DNA of 64,000 nucleotides from Nymphalis io (lineage: Eukaryota > Arthropoda > Insecta > Lepidoptera > Nymphalidae): positions 3,286,001 to 3,350,000 of the forward strand of contig NC_065904.1 of NCBI RefSeq assembly GCF_905147045.1. The letters run 5' to 3'. The position numbers and the translations under genes are program-made. Shown in pieces: positions 61,401-64,000 of this stretch. Positions within the stretch are counted from its first letter, which is position 1. Each line of letters begins with the position of its first letter. The notes beneath the pieces are model-generated. The model searched no databases, had not been told where the DNA came from, and saw only the letters and a list, made by a program, of their open reading frames with translations.

Positions 61401-63528
61401 TCTTTGGTTAAGAATTCCAAATTCAAATTTATAAATTCATTTAACTGGTACATTTGGGGTTTGAAAAGAGTCATTCATTTGTGTTTTCCTCATTATTTTT
61501 TTCTTTGGCGTCGCTTATTACCGCACAATGGAAAACATGAAATATCGGTATATTTACGAGTACGAGTTCTACCGCGGCACCAGTGCTGCAGAAACAGCTC
61601 GAAGGATTAATGATGTGTACGGCGCTGATGTCGCAAAAGAAAGCACGGTACTTTTTTGGTTTCAACATTTTCGTTCTGGAAATTTCGATCTTCAGAACCA
61701 ACCCCGTGGACGGCCGGATACCAAAGTGGAAAATGAAGAATTAAAGGCTATTGTGGATGCGGATCCATCACAAAGCACTTCAGAGATAGCTGCAGGGTTC
61801 TGGGTAAGTGATAAAACTGTATTAATCCACTTGAAGCAAACCGGGAAAGTAAAACAACTTGAACGATGGGTACCTCATGAATTGAGTGAATCGAACTTGC
61901 AAACACGCGTCGACTGCTGTTACTTTGCTCAACCGACACAAAAATGAATGATTTTAAATCGAATCATTACTTGTGATGAAAAATAGATACTGTACGATAA
62001 TCGGACATGCTCGTCCCAATGGCTGGACCCTGGAGACCCAGCCAAGTCTTGAACTAAACGAAAATTGACTCAGAAAAAGTTACTTGTGAATGTTTGGTGG
62101 ACTAGCGCTAGTGTCGTTCACTACAGCTTTCTAAAATCTGGCCAAACAATTAAGGCAGATATCTATTGTCAGCAACAGCAAACCATGTAGGAAGAACTAG
62201 CTGCTAAACAACCGAGATTAGTCAATCGCTCTAGGCTACTGCTGCTTCACGACAACGCAAGACCACACACTGCACAACAAACATCCACTAAGTTAGATGA
62301 GCTACAATTGGAATGCCTGCGACATCCACCGTACAACCCGGACCTTGCTCCAACAGATTACCATTTTTCCCAGAATTTGGACAACTTCTTACAAGGAAAA
62401 AATTTCAACTCCGATGCGGCAGTCCAAACCGCCTTCAAAGAGTTTATTGATTCTCGCCCCCATGGTTTTTTAGTAAAGGGATCAATGAACTACCTTGGAT
62501 ACGGCAAAAGTGCATAGATAACAATGGTGCATACTTTAATTAATTAAATATATTTTACAAAAAAAAAAATTGTATTTATATTTCTCCCGTACAAAACGCC
62601 AATTTCATATGTAAGGACCTAATATTACTCAACAAGCGCCACATACCTGCAAATAAACTGGAAATTCGTGCACGAATTCGATGACGCTCGGCAGCTGTGC
62701 GTCAGGTATGGGCTCTTTGCTGGTGGCCTCCTCCTCCAACACCTCGTGCAGCAGCAGCTCTAGCGAGTGCGGGAAGTAGGGCAGTTGAGAGCACGAGCGA
62801 GCTATCTCCCAGGCGTGATAGCCCAAGTTCCGTCGAAGAAGTTGTCGAAGTATTTGGTGTAAGTATACTTGACTCTATATTATGTTGTGGACAGGATAAA
62901 AAGCAAGATTAATTAAAATGGAAGTAATATGGCCATAAAGCACCAATCTTTGTAAGAAAAATGTTTGGTATGTTTCTATTTAGTTGCATTTTTCTTTATA
63001 TTTTATAAATTATATGCATATGTTTTGAAGTCAGATGACAAAATAATATATCTACTTATATAAATATTTATAAATAAGCCATACCGTTCTGTTAATCACA
63101 CAAAATGGTAGAGAAAACACCGAATTTGAGTCGGATGCATATAGAGTTGTATCATTTTCAGCTCCCAAGAGTATCGCATCATCGAAGAGAATTGCTGAAA
63201 AGTAAAAAATAAATCAACAGGAGTTAGTTCAATCATTTATCACATAAATTAAATTTCCTGTTTTTCAACATTCACGGTGTAATTTACTTAGTGGATATAT
63301 GTCCAGATGGAAAGGCAGCATTATCCTCTTGGCCATGAAGGTGTGCCGCGAAGGGTCAGTGCGCCTCGTCACCTCGCGCGGCATTAAGGGCAGCCACACG
63401 CGTGCACCAAGCGCACCGCACCATAACCATAGAGCGCGCGACAGTTGCGTCTGAGCACCCGAACCACCACCAGACCATACGCTTTCTACGCATGAGGCTA
63501 AAACTGTCGCGGGCAGACAGCTGTACGC
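55469..63528 (-). CDS. RIC1: RIC1, subunit of the Rab6 guanine nucleotide exchange factor (3' part, 12 exons)
   Basis: RIC1 with RGP1 activates Rab6 at the Golgi (family knowledge). Exons on the minus strand: 63528-63288, 63194-63085, 62874-62647, 61169-61026, 60382-60268, 59867-59743, 58576-58437, 58257-57980, 57795-57675, 57088-56924, 56747-56559, 55790-55469. They total 2178 nt, 725 codons plus stop, and all phases agree. The incoming splice site at 63528 shows that the N-terminal WD40 half lies beyond the right edge. Diagnostic stretches are WLPLMPREVTRRTD, FMAKRIMLPFHLDIYPL, LHQILRQLLRRNLG, LPYFPHSLELLLHEVLEEEA, SKEPIPDAQLPSVIEFVHEF, LDTAASYLIILQ, FIDMMIQRHARLLL, RLHEDFSWPYPAP, YLLQLMTEASCVEWALVVAV and CIGYKPFMMAISNQIPYL. 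Exons 7-11 of this set are strongly GC-rich and Ala/Gly-rich. Introns carry a mariner, SINEs, a LINE relic and a tandem repeat. Confidence 0.95.
56215..56510 (+). repeat. LINE 3'-end fragment in a RIC1 intron
   Basis: The plus strand encodes the C-terminus of a LINE ORF2 (RKRHRYTVEIPRLRTKRFES, then VKLWNALPESVFPDRYNVGV and FKSRRKGFF, stop at 56427). A short 3' untranslated part and an A-rich end (about 56506-56516) follow. This is the usual product of heavy 5' truncation. Confidence 0.75.
57340..57620 (+). repeat. interspersed repeat, family 4, copy 2
   Basis: Same repeat as 34378-34640, same orientation, with shared blocks ATGGTAAGTGGTCACCA, ATGCGCCACCAACCTTG, TTACACTGGCTCACTCACTC, AGTACTGCTGTTTTGCGGTA and CAGACGAGCTTGCTCAAAGC. 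It lies in the RIC1 intron 57089-57674 and fills about half of it. Confidence 0.78.
59165..59250 (-). repeat. short relic of SINE family 2
   Basis: Shares GACAGGACCGGA.AGAGTTCAG, a CATTGGA block and a tRNA-like GGGTTTGAACC segment near ACTAACGAG with the element at 20483-20838. It is strongly shortened. Confidence 0.5.
59285..59592 (-). mobile_element. SINE family 1, full-length copy in a RIC1 intron
   Basis: Minus-strand copy: the tRNA-like head is at the right (GAGATGGCCCAGTGGTAAGAA; B box GTGGGGTCAAACCCGTG with changes), and the tail end is at the left (AGCCCAGCAATGGGATATTC, ACAGGCTGTTACG). It sits between the exons ending at 59743 and starting at 58576. Confidence 0.88.
60679..60811. repeat. 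43-bp tandem repeat, three copies
   Basis: The unit starting TTATTTATATTAGATATTAA is repeated three times without mismatch at 60679, 60722 and 60765, followed by a few bases of a fourth. It lies in the RIC1 intron 60383-61025. Identity of all copies points to a recent expansion. Confidence 0.92.
61338..62622 (+). mobile_element. mariner transposon, inactivated, with TA target duplication
   Basis: Terminal inverted repeats TTAGGTCCTTACATATGAAA (61338) and its complement ending at 62622, flanked by TA at 61336-61337 and 62623-62624. Length 1285 bp, normal for mariner. It is inserted in the RIC1 intron between exons 62874-62647 and 61169-61026, only about 25 bp from the donor at 62646. The inverted repeats are well kept at both ends, while the gene inside is broken. 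Confidence 0.93.
61528..62517 (+). pseudogene. mariner transposase, broken by stops and small indels
   Basis: Starts MENMKYRYIYEYEFYRGTSA and keeps the helix-turn-helix region (SEIAAGFWVSDKTVLIHLKQ) and WVPHELSES linker. Catalytic DD34D positions are visible: ITCDEK, LLLHDNARPH and LAPTDYH. In-frame stops stand at 61945, 61984 (in place of the usual Trp after CDEK), 62050 and 62188, and a local frame slip occurs at about 61920-61945. It spans 330 codons against about 345 for an intact protein. It cannot make transposase. Confidence 0.9.
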
Positions 63529-64000
63529 CTAAAACAACAGACTTATGCATAGTGTTTAAAAAAAATTACTAAGTGATAACAACTTAAAAGCCACTACTCT
63601 TTTTATTTTAAAAAAGTAATTTCAATTTAAAACACGTTGAAGAGAATCATCCTGTAAAGTGAATATTTAACATAATAATTTAATGAGCTATTTATGGTTA
63701 CACAATTTGGATGCGTACATACATTTACAGTATGTTGATGTAATTTAAACATAGATAATTATATTTATTTAATTCTAGTTATTGCTAATAGTTTTATTAA
63801 GATCAGAAATTCAATAAAATAAATTATATAATAAATTCAATCATTATTAAAAAGGGATGACTTTATTTTCATAAACTATTATAATATAAATCTTTGTCTA
63901 TTCAAGTTCAATTAAAGAACTCAAGTGCAAAAGTTATTGGATATTACGTATAATTAATTAAACACATTTAATTAATGTTATATTATCCGGCATCCGTCGC

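Overview
This is eukaryotic nuclear DNA, almost certainly from an insect and most likely a butterfly or moth. The genes are split by GT-AG introns, and short GC-rich exons sit in very AT-rich introns and spacers. Several short repeats carry tRNA-like heads, and one SINE family (about 310 bp, five or more copies) looks like the SINEs I know from nymphalid butterflies. There are also mariner, hAT-like, RTE and CR1/Jockey-type elements. The species cannot be fixed from the sequence alone.

Six conserved housekeeping genes could be assembled exon by exon, with splice phases that agree throughout. In window order they are: BAG2 (minus strand, 676-4327, its 3' end off the left edge); FAM91A1 (minus, 7107-16893, complete, 19 exons, 946 codons plus stop); NAXD (minus, 17627-18925, complete, 2 exons); muskelin/MKLN1 (plus, 19515-31932, complete, 14 exons); Bicaudal D (minus, 39924-50920, complete, 12 exons, 729 codons plus stop); and RIC1 (minus, 55469-63528, the last 12 exons, its 5' end off the right edge). 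NAXD and muskelin are divergent and share a 589-bp upstream region. Muskelin and BicD are convergent across 8 kb of repeat-rich spacer.

Mobile DNA has expanded introns and spacers without breaking any of these genes. A 5'-truncated CR1-like LINE and a SINE lie in FAM91A1 intron 8. A defective RTE lies in muskelin intron 3. A nearly intact LINE whose ORF1 carries a PHD-type zinc finger lies in muskelin intron 5. A dead mariner lies in a RIC1 intron. Two MITE-like elements, one of them hAT-like with an 8-bp target duplication, lie in the muskelin-BicD spacer.

By function the genes lean toward Golgi and endosome traffic: RIC1 (half of the Rab6 exchange factor), BicD (a Rab6 effector and dynein adaptor) and FAM91A1 (part of a golgin-vesicle tethering complex). 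The others are BAG2 (Hsp70 co-chaperone), NAXD (repair of hydrated NADH/NADPH) and muskelin (a CTLH/GID ubiquitin ligase subunit). The most unexpected signal is an AT-rich, stop-free reading frame of about 217 codons that runs in frame from BicD exon 9 into intron 9. It may be an undescribed alternative last exon or a nested gene.
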